From contig JBAMJV010009368.1 of the NCBI GenBank assembly GCA_037951105.1, forward strand, positions 1 to 64,000: a stretch of 64,000 nucleotides of DNA. Direction: 5' to 3'. This document shows positions 44,314-57,002 of this stretch, one piece after another. Every line of letters starts with the position of its first letter. Within the stretch, counting starts at the first letter, position 1. The notes under the pieces are model-generated. The model made no database searches, was not told where the DNA came from, and was given only the letters and a program-made list of their open reading frames with translations. The translations under genes and the position numbers were made by a program. Source of the DNA: Echinarachnius parma. Taxonomy: Eukaryota; Echinodermata; Echinoidea; Clypeasteroida; Echinarachniidae.

Positions 44314-47300
44314 TCAAGTCACCATCTCTACAGGCACATTGTCTCTCTTCCACTCCTCATAGCGCTTAGTGATTTCCTCAAGGTAATCGTCAACCGGATC
44401 GAGGTGGGTCCTGGACTTAAACTTGGGGAAGCCCTCATGAGATCTCCCTGGGATGACATCCAGGCACCTGTTGTCAAGAAGGCGCTTTGCCAGCTCCCGG
44501 ATGTCCTTGCTCTTTTTCTTTTCCTTCTCTTTGGATTTTTCGGTCTCCATAAGCATAGACTGGTCCAAGTTGTCCTCTATATTTCTGCGAAGCCCAAGCA
44601 ACTGGCTGACGCGCAAGCCCCTGCTTGGGTAAAGATAAGTGACCGCTGCATTCCTGATGGTATCTTCATACTCTGCATCCATTATCTCCATGTATCTGTC
44701 CAGCGGCACGTTCCCTCCGGCCTCACCACTCACATTCACCGTCCTGTTCCACTGGAGCTGGTGGGCAACCCGGGGCGAGGTCACACCCATAGTGGCTATG
44801 AGATAGGCAAACCCCTCCTCAAACATCTCTGTCTGCTGGCCGCGGAAGAAGTCCACCATGTCGCATTTCCAATGAATGTTCATTCGTAAGCCATCGTTTT
44901 CGCACATTGCATCGTTGCGCACCATCTCTCCTAGGCCACGATACAGGAGGGCTCTGGAGTACTCGTGGACGTAGTCGCACCGCGATTCAGCCTCGCATTC
45001 GCTGGAACAGAACCAATCGCCCTCGGGGAGATCATCTGAATCCAGGTCCAGGCAGGAGAGATGGAACCAAGAGCCACGCTTGCACGATCCGTTGTCGCAT
45101 TGCACCATGAGCTCGTCCTCCTCACCCGCCCTGCAGATGCAGTAGAGTCCCTCCTCTAGGCTCTCGGTGTTCGCTTTCATCTTCTTGGGTTTCTTGGCCC
45201 CGGACCAAGGAATGACCATCTTGACCACAGACTCCGCAACATCTTGCAGTTTCTTTGCAGTTTTCTCAACTTTGAGTTTAAGCACTCCGGGTGGGTCACA
45301 GGACGACAGGATGGAGCAGGCCGCTGTGACGACGTAGGCCTCTGTGGCGAACCTGAGAAGGGTTGCAGCATGGTCGGTTGTTTCCAGCCTGACATCAGTG
45401 AAGGTGTTGTCCGGATACCAATCCCTGATGTTGGATAGTGTCCCTGTATCATTACAGCTCCTGGGATCATAGAGCTGTCTGTATGTCTCCTGTAACATGG
45501 AAAAGATAAGACAATTCATTCATTGAGGCTTAGGGTGTTATGCCCTAAAAAATGTATTCCCCTCAAAATTACACTATGTCTTCAATATATTTGTTTTTGT
45601 TGCCAGGCCTACCCATTCGTGCAGAGCCAGTTCTTCTAACCCATCATACTTGCTCCCCCTGGTCTCTCTGGCTTTCATGGCCGATTTACAGCCAAAGATT
45701 GTACAGACTGTAAAAAGACCCCATTGTAGTCATATACTCTAAAGGATTATCCAAAAAATTAAGTAAGGTTACTGGTATTACGCTTTAACAAACCTGAACA
45801 AGTTCACCTCACTGAACACACTTGCAGGAAACAGGAACCCCCCCCCCCCAAAAAAAAATTCCCCCAAATCAAAACGATTTTTGGGGGGCCTACTTTTTAT
45901 TTGTTCAGGGGCTCTTTGGGCATTTCGAGGGCGAATGAGGGCGAATTCGCCCTCTGCCCCGTGTATTTTTTTCGCTGCAAACTTGCTTGCTCTCTTTGAA
46001 TCTGTGCTTCTTTGGTTATCTTTCACATGGTATGGAGGGTTTACAGCCAATGTGTATGTAAACTAGGAACCATATGAACCCGACAACTAGAGACATACAC
46101 TAAAGGATTCATCGGAAATAAAGAAAGTTTAAGCTATCAAACCTTAATATAGGCGCCATGTTTCTGCTACTCCTGTGGAAGCAGATACAGTGCTTCCAGC
46201 CGATCACTCTTGCTCTTCCCAGTCCCTCTGGCCCTCTGCATGCCTTTCACCATCCTACTCATGGACGGTTTACACCCGAAAATTGTGTAAACTAACATCC
46301 CTAGAAGTCACAAAATTATGCAATAGGATTATACAAAAATTAAGAAAGTATAAGCTAGAACAAACCTGAATATAGGCGCCATGTTTCTGCCTCTCCTGCA
46401 GCGGCAGATAGAGTCCTTCCAGCCAATCATACTTTCCCTCCCCAGTCCCTCTAGCCTTCTTTATACTAATAGCGGGTTTACAGCCTAGAATTGTGTAAAC
46501 TAACATCCCTAGAAGTCACGAAACTAGGCAATAGGATCATACAAAAGTGAAGATAGTATTTATAAGCTAGAACAAACCTGAATATAGGCGCCATGTTTCT
46601 GCCACTCCTGCGGAGGCAGATAGAGTCCTTCCAGCCGATCACACTGTCCCTCCCCAGTCTCTCTGGCCTTCTGTGCCTCTCTCACTCTCTTAATCAAAGC
46701 AGGCTTACAGCCGAGGATAGTGCGGACAGGGCCGGTCTGTTCAGTAACTGGCACTTGCTTGTGGACGGTGTCCAAAACATCTGCAATCTCTTCACGTTTG
46801 CTTGTTTCATTCACAATGTGAGTGATGCCAAGGGGAATCTGAACATGCAGAATGAGTAAAAAAAAAAATAAGAAGAAGAAGAAGTCATACACACATACTG
46901 AGTATAAACCTACAAGGTGAATTAGAACGTTAGAGGGAACCATCACCCCAAGATAACATTCTTAGAAATTAAATGTAATACATTCTCTATGAATGTGTCA
47001 ATACTGAGCATGTTCATTGAATTCCCTTTTTATGTCGTCTTGTAGTAAGAAAATGTACATAGAATGGTGTATTTGTAGTATTATGGTATGGTATTTCCCA
47101 GTATGTGAACAAAACAAATTTCCTGTGCATTTACATTTGGACTAATAAATGAAATTAAATGAATGAATGAACCATTTCCTTTGCTTTTACAATTGGACTA
47201 ATAAATGAAATGAAAGAATGAATGAAAGAATAAATGAATGAATGAACGACCAAATGAATGAATGAATGAACGACCAAATGAATGAATGAATTAATGAACA

Positions 47301-50300
47301 AATGAACGAATTAACTTCTTTTGCATTTACATTTGGTCTAATAAATGAATGAATGAATGAATGAATGGATAGAAATGAATGATCGAAATAAATGAATGAA
47401 CGAAGGAATGAATAAATGAATGAGCGAATGAAAGAAACAAACAAATGAATATTCACTTACAATTACACTTTTCTTGTTTGATTCCTCAGAATACCTGTGC
47501 GGGATGTGGTAGTCTACTATTTTCCCAGCGAATTTTTGAAAGCAGGGCAACCTCTTGACTAGGATTCTCTTCACCATTGCAACATACTCTGACCTGCAAA
47601 AAGAGAAAAGAAAAAAGAAAAAGAAATAGCGAATAATGTTTAGAGAATAATGTACAGAGCTCTTGACTAGGATTCTCTTCACCATCGCAACATACTCTGA
47701 CCTGCAAAAAGAGAAAGAAAAAAAGCTAGATGGAGCTTCGACTGCGCGCAGTCAAAAAATCCTGAAAAGATAAATTTTAAGTGAATATTTTTTGAGATAT
47801 TGTAAGGTGGTTATTTTGACATGGTATTTAGTTCAAGTTCTGTTCCATTATGCTCATCCCCTTTTGTCACCGTCACCCCATTCTTCTCTATCAACATCTG
47901 TTGGTATTCTGTTCTGTTATTTCAATCATCTCATTCATGTCCACTGAACTGTCTATTCTATTGTTTCCTTTCTGGGCCCCGTAACATAAAACTTTACGAT
48001 TGATCGTACGATCGATTATCGATCGTACGATCAATCGTAAAGAAAAACTGTAACATAAACATGCTACGATCAATTGCTTCTACGATCAATCGTAGTTAGC
48101 AATTGATCCTAACTCACGATTGACCTGGACCTTTGACCTAATGACCCGAAATTTTATAAGTGTATAGCTCCTCAAGATACAAATAGGTACCAAGTTTGAT
48201 AGTTATTTGTCAACTGGTTCTTGTGATATTGCAACTACAAGCTATTTTTGCATTTCCTGTGACCTTGACCTTTGACCTCATGACTCCAAAATCTGATAGC
48301 TACAATGGCTTTTTGAGATACATTCAAGTACCAAGTTTGATTAAAATCTGACATTCAGTTCTTGAGATTTTGCAATTACAAGCTAATTCACTGAATCCTG
48401 TGACCTTTGACCTTTGATCATTGGCACCTCAAGATACATACATGAACCAAGTTTGGTGAGAATCCGTCAATTGGTTCTTGAGATAACCCGATCACAAGCT
48501 ATTTTTGCATGAGCCCTGTGACCTTTGACCTCATGACCCCAAAATATAATCAGATCATTGGCACCCCAAGTTTATGAGCTAAGTTTGGTGAGAATCCGTC
48601 ATTCGGTTCTTGAGATAACCTGATCACAAGCTAATTTTGCATAATGAGCCCTGTGACCTTTGACCTTTGACCTCATGACCCCAAAATCTAGTCAGATCAT
48701 TGGCACCCTAAGATACATACATGAACCAAGTTTGGTGAGAACCTGTCAATCGGTTCTTGAGATCACGAGAACGCGATCACGAGAACGGGACATACATTAT
48801 GGACGGACGGACAACCTGAAAACATAATGCCTCCGGCTACTTCGTTGCGGAGGCTTGAAAAAGAAATAGAGAATAATGTTTAGACAATAATGTACAAAGC
48901 TCTCCCTTTAAGGATCTAGTACTGTATGTCTGTATTTTCAAGTGTATAAACCTTACCCCAACTTTCTCCTCAGCCCACGGCTGATAGACTATTAAAGGGG
49001 AATTCCACCACAGAAATGTGATGTCTATTCTATGTGATGCTATAAAATGAAGTGAATATGAAGAATCTTGATCGAAAATCTGAGCCCAAACGTTAGAGCA
49101 ATAAAAAAGTTATGACAGGATGAACTTTGCTCCGATTTTTAGTATCGTTCGCAATTGCTATCGATCGTGACGTCACTTGCGAGCTGCAGCCATTTTGACT
49201 TCTACATGGAAAGTTTACCAAATTTAAATTTTCTTCATAACAAAGCAAATTTATGAGCTTACAAATTCCAAAGAGGTTGGCCCATCGATATTCTTCTATG
49301 AATTTGTGAAAACTAGCAGAGAAAAATTAATTTTTTGCAACGAAAATGAGAAATAAATGTATTTTCATGTACTAAAGCCATGGCGAGTTGCTCGTCAATG
49401 ATGTTGCATATGGCGGCAATTTTGAAACGATCGCTCATTACTACATGATGTTCAAATAGGTATAACTCCCGTGTTTCTTGTCCGATTTTGATCAAATTTT
49501 CACCAATTATGCCTCTTATTCTGCTTATTCAAATAATGAATGGTTTTGTCAGGCCCGGAATACCCCTTTAATATTGCGATGAATCAATGTGACATCACGC
49601 ATTTGTACTTTATTCAAATAATATTGTTTTATCTCATGACTCAGTCAAAACAGTATTCATACACTTATGTTTAAGTCAAATTCCACGATCATTACAGTAA
49701 AAATGTTATGAAGTTTTCATGACTTTTCACTATAGTACATACACATGGATCTTTTGTCAACTTCTAGTAGGTACTTTATGTGACCAAATAAGTTCTACAA
49801 ATCTTTATTTGTATTTCAGTGCTGAAGGAATGCAGACAAAATGAACATGTTTGTTCTCATCATATCCCTGATCAAAATATTTTGAATATCAATGCTGCCA
49901 ATAGCCAACAAAAGATTTTTAAAAAATTAAAAAAAACACTGATTAATTGTTAAAGGGACTTAGTAACATTGTCCAAATCCTCAAAATAAAATTTTAATTC
50001 TAGCGGTTCCCTTATACCTTGTTGTATTCGTATCAACAATAAAATCACGGGACAGGTTTCGGTTTTTCAAATTTCCCTTTCGTTACAAAGATATGTATGA
50101 TTGAAGTATTCAGATAAGAAAAACTCTGGGCGAGTTTTTCTTCCGTGTACAAAGTGAGTGCAGTGAGTTACTGAATATCACTTTGCATTTTCGCTCATTA
50201 ATTGGCCATACAATGTCCATTTGACTTGAAATTTTCACACAAAACCCTGTGGACATATGAGATAACAACAATATACATTGCATCAACCATTCATCACTTT

Positions 50301-53300
50301 TTTCACATGTCAACAAAGTTATTAGATCCCTTTAAAGGGGACCACCCGGCAATGAACAACACATAATTATATGTTTTGGTACCATTTTGTGATATCAAAT
50401 AGGTACCCAACATTTTTCAAAGGCTTGTGCAATTCCAACCACTTACAGAACCACTATTATTTCCAGGTTCCATACAGGCCAAACATTTGCCAGTGCGCCA
50501 ATGCTATTCATGCGTACGTTTGGAGACAATAGAATCCCGGACGATTCGTTTGCTCTAGACAAAGTAGTCTTCATACATGCAGACCCATGAACACATGCTT
50601 CAAAATGGTGATGCGTTTTCTAATTGTATATTTCTTTTTTAAAGAACATATTTTTGTGAACTTGTTAATGGAACGGACTACTAAAGATGTTACCTTTGAT
50701 TTATTATAATGTTATTTTTTGTTAACTTAAACATCAGTTTCTAAATTCAATAAATCATGTATTCTGTTTCCGTCTCGGGTTTGTCTTTCATAGTGGGCAT
50801 TATTGTATTTGCAAGTCATTATCAGACTTTATGGATTGAAAATGTGTAATCTGTAATTTGAGATTCAGTGAACTGGTCTTCTTCCATTAACAAGACCGAT
50901 TAAGATTCACATTCTTGTTTATCTGTATTTTCCTCTGGTTAGTATTCGCGAGGAACATATTGCACTCGACTCGCTCAATATAATTACAGAGAATGCAATG
51001 TTTTTGCTATACCACTCAAGGCCAGTCAATATTATATCATTAATCTTTGTAATTAACTATTGGTTTTACTACTCACTGTATCCGCACCGCTTCATGGCTC
51101 AATATAACAAACTTTTCTGGGAGAATTGTTAACTTCAGGGTAGGGCGCACTTCTTCCCCCAGATGCATGCTGGGTATGCGATCGACAGCAAGGAAAGTGT
51201 GCGCCATAGTGCCGCGCTTCCTTGTCTGACCGGTGACGATGGTCATGGCTAACGTTGGGACCTCGCTAAATGCTAAAGAGTATCCATGGTTCTTGTCTTC
51301 AATCATCCGACGTTCACCTTTTAGTAAACAAAAAAAGGAGGGAAAAAAAGGGATGAATTTTTGAAGATGCAAAGTTTAGGAATTTGAAGGGACCTAGACA
51401 TCAATCATCTGTGTTAGAACAAACACACACACACACAAAAAAAGATGCATTTTTTAAAACCCCAATCAGGTCGTGGGTTGGAATCAACCCCCTCGACGTT
51501 TCGCATGATGATTCCGCAATGGACAGAGCTGCCAAGCTGCCAAGCATATTGGTATTTCTCACACCCCAAAATCAGTATTTTGCTGAGGAAATCGGTATTA
51601 TTCCGTGCAGCAAATATATATGTTGAGAAACTTTGTATTTTCTTTTATTATTATTAGTGTAAAACATACAAAATGAATAAGCATGCCATTAAACATGCAC
51701 TGGAGTAAAGCTGCCAACCTATAGAGAAAAACAAATCACACAGGTTATCCTTCAAATAAAAAAAAACCTTTACGAGCGCGTTCATACACTACATGTATAT
51801 GAAAGGTTTTTTTTATCGCTGATATCAGCATTTTTATTAGATTGTTTTATTTCTTTGTGTTATATTCTAAATATGTATCATGTATCTTCAGAAGTAGTTT
51901 ATCATGGATGAACGTAAATCATGTTGCCATTTTCGGACCATTCCTATAATTTATATCAGAAAAACGTACCAAATGCTGAAAATCCATACTACTTGGCAGC
52001 TCTGGCCGTAATAAACCAGAATGAATAAAACACCTCACAAAAGTTCTTACCATTCAAGTGTGAGTGCTATTCAGGTGTAATGAAAAACTACATGTATTAT
52101 AAATGGGGTATGAATAAACAGGCTTTTCAATTACTAAGTATCCCAAATTCATGTAAGAAGATAATATAGGGACACTCAAGCTTGAATTGGGCAACTGTTT
52201 GTGAGGGGTTTACATACTTGCCAACATTTGAAAGTCAGAAAACTGAACACCCGATTGCGAGGGAGCGGAGCGACCGAGGGGGGGGAGGGTGTGGGAGGGG
52301 GGTGTCCCCCCTCCCACGGTAGGGAGCTTTTGCATTTTTGGACTTGTGCAATCTGGTGCATACTAGGGCTGTAGTGAAACAGTTACACGACGGTTAACCG
52401 ACCGGCATCGGCAAAAACGTTTTCATTTTCACGGTTTCGGTTAACCAAAAAAAAAAAAAAAAATATATATATATACATCGATTTTTTTTTTTTTTCGTTC
52501 CCCATTCTATAGATTCGGTCAGAAAATGGCACGTTGAACTCTGCCAATCAGTTGCTAAAGTAAAGGTATTTTACATGTAACAAAATGTTAAAATAAACAA
52601 ATGGTAATAGGATTAATGAATAGATTAAACCTGGTAAGAGCCAAATTTAGAAGAATCATTTGTGATGAGATATCTGAAGGCTTTCATCTTGACAGCGGTT
52701 TGAAGACTAACATGGCACTGCCCTGCTGATTACAATTGAAAAAAAACGGACAGATATCGGATGGTACATGTATATCCGAGAAGAAATTTTTTTTTTTTTT
52801 TTTTTTTTCAAAATCGGAACGTTCCGTTTTTTATGGCTATAAAAACTTTAAAAACGGGACAATTCCGTTAAAAACGGAACGGTTGGCAAGTCTGGGTTTA
52901 CATAACTCACAGACTTAAAAAATCTTCCTTACTTGAGAGTTCATCAACACTCTGGCAGATCCCCTTATCTTTCTTCAGATCGTCCTCTTTCCTGGAATCG
53001 GTTGTGGGATCCTTCCAGGCCTCCCCCTTCTTGGTCTGAACTCTGGATGTTCTCGTGCCTGCTGGTGTCCGCTGGGCTTCTAGAAATAACAATAATAATA
53101 TACACTCCTGACGACGGATAGTCAACCTATTTGAAACGTCGAGCCCCTCCTACCATCCACCCTCTCCTCGCAATACCAACAGTCCTTTCCAGGACTATCC
53201 CAACAGTCATTTCTAGGACTACCATCAGTCCTTTCTAGGACTACCAACAGTCCTTTCTAGGACTACCAACAGTCCTTTCTAGGACTACCAACAGTCCTTT

Positions 53301-54721
53301 TTAGGACTCTCCTAGAAAGAATACCAACAGTCCTTTTCAGGACTATCCCAACCGTCCTTTCTAGGACTACCAACAGTTCTTTTTAGGACTCTCCTAGAAA
53401 GAATACCAACAGTCCTTTTCAGGACTACACCAACAGTCCTTTCGAGGACTACAAACAGTCCTTTCTAGGACTACAAACAGTCCTTTCTAGGACTACCATA
53501 GTCCTTTTCAGGATTCACCAATCCTCCCCTCTCACATGGTGCAACCGCAAACGACACATATAATAATATAGAAGTTGCTTGTAAGAATCCGCTTCCATGG
53601 AGGTGCAGATAATAGGTGTGGTTTGCGGGATCGAGACGATGGACAGTCAACCTGTTTGAAACGTCGACCCCCTCCTACCACCCAACCTCTCCTTACAATA
53701 ACTATACTGGCGCTGAAGCACTTGTTCTACAAGCACAAGAAAGAATGATACCAAGTCCTTTCCAGGACTAACACAGTCTTTTTTAGAATTATCCCCAAAA
53801 GAATACCAATAGTCCATCTCAGGACTCACCAATCCACTCCCCTTTAATGGTGCAACCGCAACCATACATTCATATTGATAATATAGAAGGCTTCTAATTG
53901 TTAATTGTTGTGATGTGAATGTCCAAAGAGTAATGTACCAGTCACACCGCCAAACTGACACGAGACCGAATAATCGGGGACGTTTCGTGACATTCAGGGT
54001 GCTAGCGGTGTCGGAGTGGTATCGGAATTGTCGGTCTCTTTTGCTGTGACTGCTAACCCCAGTTCTGGCTATTGTTGTTGCCGGATAAAGCGGAAGTTCG
54101 GTCTGGTTTCGGTTTGGATTCGGTTTGGCGGTGTGACTGCTACATAAGGTGTGCACATTTCATGTTAAATGGACAAATGTGATATTTGCTAATTAACAGT
54201 TAAAACTTTTCAGTGGATAATAAAAAATCTGAAAACTTCAATCATAAATATCTTTATAATAATGGAAGAGAAAGGTGGAAAACCCAAAGCTATTCCATGC
54301 CTCTATCAATTAGACACGGCTTCAGAATACAAAATTTATTTAGACAGGACTTGGACACGACAGTTGTTGAAATTTAGTCACAACTAAGTTAGACAAGACT
54401 TCAGATACCGGCCATTATGGAGAAAGTAAGAGAATCAAAGTAGACATGGGCTGGGCATGTAGTAAGAGTTCAGGACAATAGATCGACTGATCACTTGACA
54501 TAATGGCAACCAAGGAAGAGAAAGAGAAGTAGAGGAAGACAAAAGAAAAGATGGAGAGATGAACTAAGATCATACATGTACATGGGAACGGCCACATGGC
54601 CCAGGATAGTTAGAGACAGAAGAGAATGGAAATGTCATGAGGAGGGCTTTGTCCAATGTGTGGATGATGAGCAAAATAGATAGACGGACGGACGGACGGA
54701 CGGACGGACGGACAGACAGAC

Positions 54722-54776
<55 letters not shown>

Positions 54777-56806
54777 TAGAAACTGTACATTATTACAAGC
54801 CTCTACACTAACTATTTTTTCTACTTGCCCGTTCGGGAAAGTCAAATCATTCATGCTCACATTTGACTTGTCCCCCAAAATAACCGATGCTTAACAAAAA
54901 GAAGAAAATATAGTCATAATCATCCCTTACAATATTAGAGGTTATGCATTTGGTTGCAAAGTCTTACATTGAAAATTGTGTATAGATCTCTCTTTCCCCT
55001 TTATTCCTCCCTTTTTCTATCTTAGAACAGAAATGTAAGTTGCCCAATTGGGTAAAATTGGCAATTTTTACTTGCCCCGGGAAGTGGGCAAGTGCTAGTG
55101 TCGAGCCCTGATAATTATCATTATTATCGATGTGCAAGCACGCACCTTCATTCTCTTCTTGTGGCTGTTCTTGAGGAATTTCTCGAGGCTGTTCTTGAGG
55201 AACTTCTTGAGGCCCTCCTTGAGTTCTTGAACAGACAGTCTCCACTTGCTGTATCTTTGCATGAATATCGTTCTTGTTTCGTCTCAACACTTGTGTGACA
55301 TAATCTTTCAACATATAAGGACGTAGGCACAGACCCAGCTCACTTAGCCGGAACATAACCTGTAATGAAAACAACAAATATGCAAACAAAATAAAAAGAC
55401 TAAACTATTTTTATTTTTAAAAATTTGCAAAACAAAATAGCCTGGATATATTAACAACTTTGTAAAAGGATAACTGGATGCTACTTAGCCAGGATATGAT
55501 CTCAAATAGACTAAGTATGGGACGAAGTGCTAGGGGGCCAATCACAGCTCTCCCTTCTAACTGCTTTTCTTTCATGCGGCCCAGATAATGGAGCAGTCAC
55601 ACCGCCAAACCGAATCCAAACTGACACGAGACCGAATAATTCTGGGACGTTCGGGGTGCTAGCGGTTTGGTGTCGGAGTGGTATTGGAATTGTCGGTCTC
55701 TTTTGTTTGTGACTGCTAACCACAGTTCGGGCTCTTGTCAGTGCCCGATAGTTGTACCTTAAAGTGATCCAAGTAAAGTGTCTAACTCCACGAAAATGAC
55801 TTGCAGCTTCCTCGTTTCTCTTCTGCCGTGTTGTTTAGCTTATAGAGAAAAATAAAATAGCGTTAGATTTTTCAAATGTCCCTTTAGTATGAAGATAATT
55901 ATCATTGAATATCATCATCTCAAAACCGATGCCCAACGCTTTTCGTGAAAAGTACAATTGCCGTAGCTGAACACGTCCGGCCAGCGCGCCACGCGAACGA
56001 TGTACCCGCTTGTTGACCCGAGCGTGCGCAAATTCTGTACCGTCTGTAAACACGGGTGCGGGTATCGTCAAACGGACGATTATTACTGCGACAAATCTAC
56101 GGCAGGCCATCGGTATTCGGTGATAAAATATGAACTCAATATTCGTTTTTTTCACTAGATTAACAGTGATCGTTTTCTTTCAAACTTTCACAAATCTTTT
56201 CAATTGTATTGATATTGATATAGGATTGAAGTCTCAAATATCATTTTGTGCAAGATCTGACACTTTACAGGGATCACTTTAATTTCACTTGCCCACTTGC
56301 TATTATCATCAATTCTTAATGATTACCTTCTTGCTACATCCGCCAAGAAACAGCTCCAGACTGATGATCTCTTGTAGAACGTTGAAATAATTCCTTCGTG
56401 GACACATGTAGTTCAGCAGGCCAAAGATCAGCGCTATGTGGTTGGACACCTTCCTCCCCTCCCTTACATTTATTCTCTTCTTCCTCTCCTTCCCCATGGC
56501 TCCCGCGAGAACCGCATACAACAGAGGACAGCGCTCCTCGGCTTGGCGCTCGGCAGCCTCCCAGCTGAACGTCCTTGCCGAATCAAACTTCTTCGTCTTG
56601 CTCTTCCACATTGACGGTTTTTTTCTGTCCGCCAAGTGCTTCAGCTCTGTCACCATGTCTTTGATGACAAACTGCTGCGCTACTCTGCGGGCCTTTATCC
56701 GGTATTTGTACAGGCGCTTCAAGAATGGCTCGTATCTGTAGTCGTATAAGTATTTGAGGAAATGATCGTCGAAGAGCTCATCATTGGTCATCCCAGCATG
56801 CCATTT
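44314..56806 (-). CDS. DUF6589-like protein with internal PHD finger (5' end missing)
   Basis: Minus-strand exons, in order: 56806-56327, 55359-55146, 53079-52933, 51317-51077, 47593-47461, 46838-46578, 45489-44314; all GT-AG with compatible phases, 883 codons. The first exon opens in phase 0 at an acceptor, so a start exon lies upstream and was not found. The order of landmarks (RCPLLYAVLAGAM, LQEIISLELFLGGCSKKV, then RLEGLYLPPQEW, NDTGTLSNIRDW, QWNRTVNVSGEAGGNVPLD and VIPGRSHEGFPKF) is that of the large DUF6589-type families of corals and other invertebrates, by my recollection. A C4HC3 PHD finger (YCIC...CDNGSC...WFHLSC...WFCSSEC, about residues 608-659) interrupts that domain. PHD fingers read histone tails; the DUF6589 function is unknown. 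A PQEQPREIPQEQPQEE stretch and a Lys/Glu-rich segment are likely disordered. Several exons have echoes. Confidence 0.85.
45590..46497 (-). pseudogene. Three echoes of the exon at 46578-46838
   Basis: Downstream of the intact exon its 3' half and donor recur: 46376-46497 (open; ILGCKPAISIKKARGTGEGK, then YDWLEGLYLPLQERQKHG, donor GTTTG), 46143-46290 (stop in place of W) and about 45590-45715 (no clear donor). Divergence rises with distance, so the farthest is probably the oldest. The intact exon encodes ILGCKPALIKRVREAQKARE and RLEGLYLPPQEWQKHGAYIQ. Confidence 0.9.
45830..46020. repeat. Low-complexity insert between exon echoes
   Basis: A C run and an A run near 45840-45858 start a stretch with 'gggcgaatgagggcgaattc'; part of the duplicated intron, no gene. 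Confidence 0.4.
47160..47455. repeat. Degenerate (GAAT)n array
   Basis: Tetranucleotide array with variants GAAC and AAAT, partly in blocks with 'cgaccaaatgaatg' and 'tttacatttgg'. It ends directly at the donor side of the exon 47593-47461. Confidence 0.9.
47660..47701 (-). pseudogene. Echo of the exon at 47461-47593 (5' part)
   Basis: It keeps the 'ctttttgcag' acceptor and the first 42 bp, encoding SEYVAMVKRILVK, with one synonymous difference, then runs into 'ctctgtacatt'. It is 108 bp upstream of the intact exon in gene orientation. Confidence 0.9.
47993..48041. repeat. Perfect 49-bp palindrome (23-bp arms, TTA spacer)
   Basis: The arms 'tttacgattgatcgtacg' + 'atcga' are exact inverted repeats. 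Around it 'gtaacataaa' and 'tacgatcaat' words recur to about 48110, as in a short foldback element. It would extrude as a cruciform or fold as an RNA hairpin. Confidence 0.95.
48110..48855. repeat. Tandem 'gacctttgacctcatgaccc' repeat family
   Basis: About five units of roughly 110-130 bp, each with 'gacctttgacctcatgac', 'accaagtttggtgagaa' and 'cggttcttgaga', ending in 'gacggacggac' and 'gcctccggctacttcg'. This arrangement is common in marine invertebrate genomes. A related pattern is at 63535-63860. Confidence 0.85.
48992..49571. mobile_element. TTAA-flanked MITE, GGGGAATTCC ends
   Basis: 'ttaaaggggaattcc' / 'ggaataccccttta' ends, 580 bp, no long frame. A TTAA target is used by piggyBac- and Kolobok-type elements. 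Confidence 0.8.
49950..50335. mobile_element. TTAA MITE, AGGGACTTAGTAAC ends
   Basis: Ends 'ttaaagggacttagtaac' / 'gttattagatccctttaa'. A closely similar copy is at 63078-63473 and an older one at 38011-38362. Its right TTAA is shared with the next element at 50332. Confidence 0.85.
50332..50725. mobile_element. Second copy of the 9291 TTAA MITE (right end lost)
   Basis: It starts 'ttaaaggggaccaccc' and follows 9728-9291 in reverse, with 'gtgatatcaaataggtaccc' and 'catatttttgtgaacttgtt' in common; the distal end has decayed. Confidence 0.75.
51525..52004. mobile_element. hAT-like CAGAGCTGCCAA element, composite
   Basis: Ends 'cagagctgccaa' / 'ttggcagctctg', with an internal end-like copy at 51709 ('aagctgccaacctatagag'), so two related elements or an internal duplication. 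Same terminal family as 42495. Confidence 0.6.
52216..52895. mobile_element. hAT-like element, ACTTGCCAAC ends
   Basis: Flanked by exact GTTTACAT (52208-52215 and 52896-52903). Ends 'acttgccaac' / 'gttggcaagtctgg'. It contains, from about 52365, a member of the 'gtgaaacagttacacgacgg' family also seen at 42585 and 58873. Confidence 0.75.
53151..53520. repeat. Minisatellite of about 22 bp, 'caacagtcctttctaggact'
   Basis: About 14 units with point variants; some units are paired with the inverted word 'cctagaaag'. Fragments recur at 53750-53830. The flanks 'gtcaaccta/gtttgaaacgtcg' (53115 and 53646) are themselves duplicated. Confidence 0.9.
53939..54139. mobile_element. CAGTCACACCGCCAAAC MITE
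   Basis: Inverted ends 'cagtcacaccgccaaac' / 'gtttggcggtgtgactg', 201 bp. A second member lacking its right end lies at 55594-55750. Confidence 0.85.
54680..54778. repeat. (GACG)n/(GACA)n array
   Basis: Near-perfect tetranucleotide array, first GACG then GACA, in the intron of the minus-strand gene. 54150-54680 has no other recognised feature. Confidence 0.97.
54796..55110. mobile_element. Complete member of the 'acttgccc' family
   Basis: Ends 'caagcctctacactaac' / 'gctagtgtcgagccctg' are inverted with mismatches; the interior repeats 'acttgcccg' and 'gggcaagt'. Its right end lies 35 bp from the donor of exon 55359-55146. Confidence 0.65.
55594..55750. mobile_element. Partial CAGTCACACCGCC MITE
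   Basis: It matches 53939-54139 in its left and middle part ('gtgctagcggt', 'tgtcggtctcttttg') but ends after 'gtgactgctaacc'. Confidence 0.75.
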
Positions 56807-57002
56807 CTGCAAAAAGAAAATTGGGCTTTGAAGTTTACCTTTTACCTTAGAGGCAAATGCCAGTAGTGGGAAAAGGCCCACACACAAAAAATGAAATGTA
56901 CGCTCCTTATTACCAATCATGTGAAAGAATGTTTTTTACTAATATGGGATGATACAAATTTGGCCTGGAAACCGCCTACTAATTAATATATTTGGTAAAT
57001 TT

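Noticed and set aside
50110-50316. Small conserved frame shared with 63173-63454
   Set aside because: Both lie in copies of the same TTAA MITE; the likeness reflects the element, not a gene.
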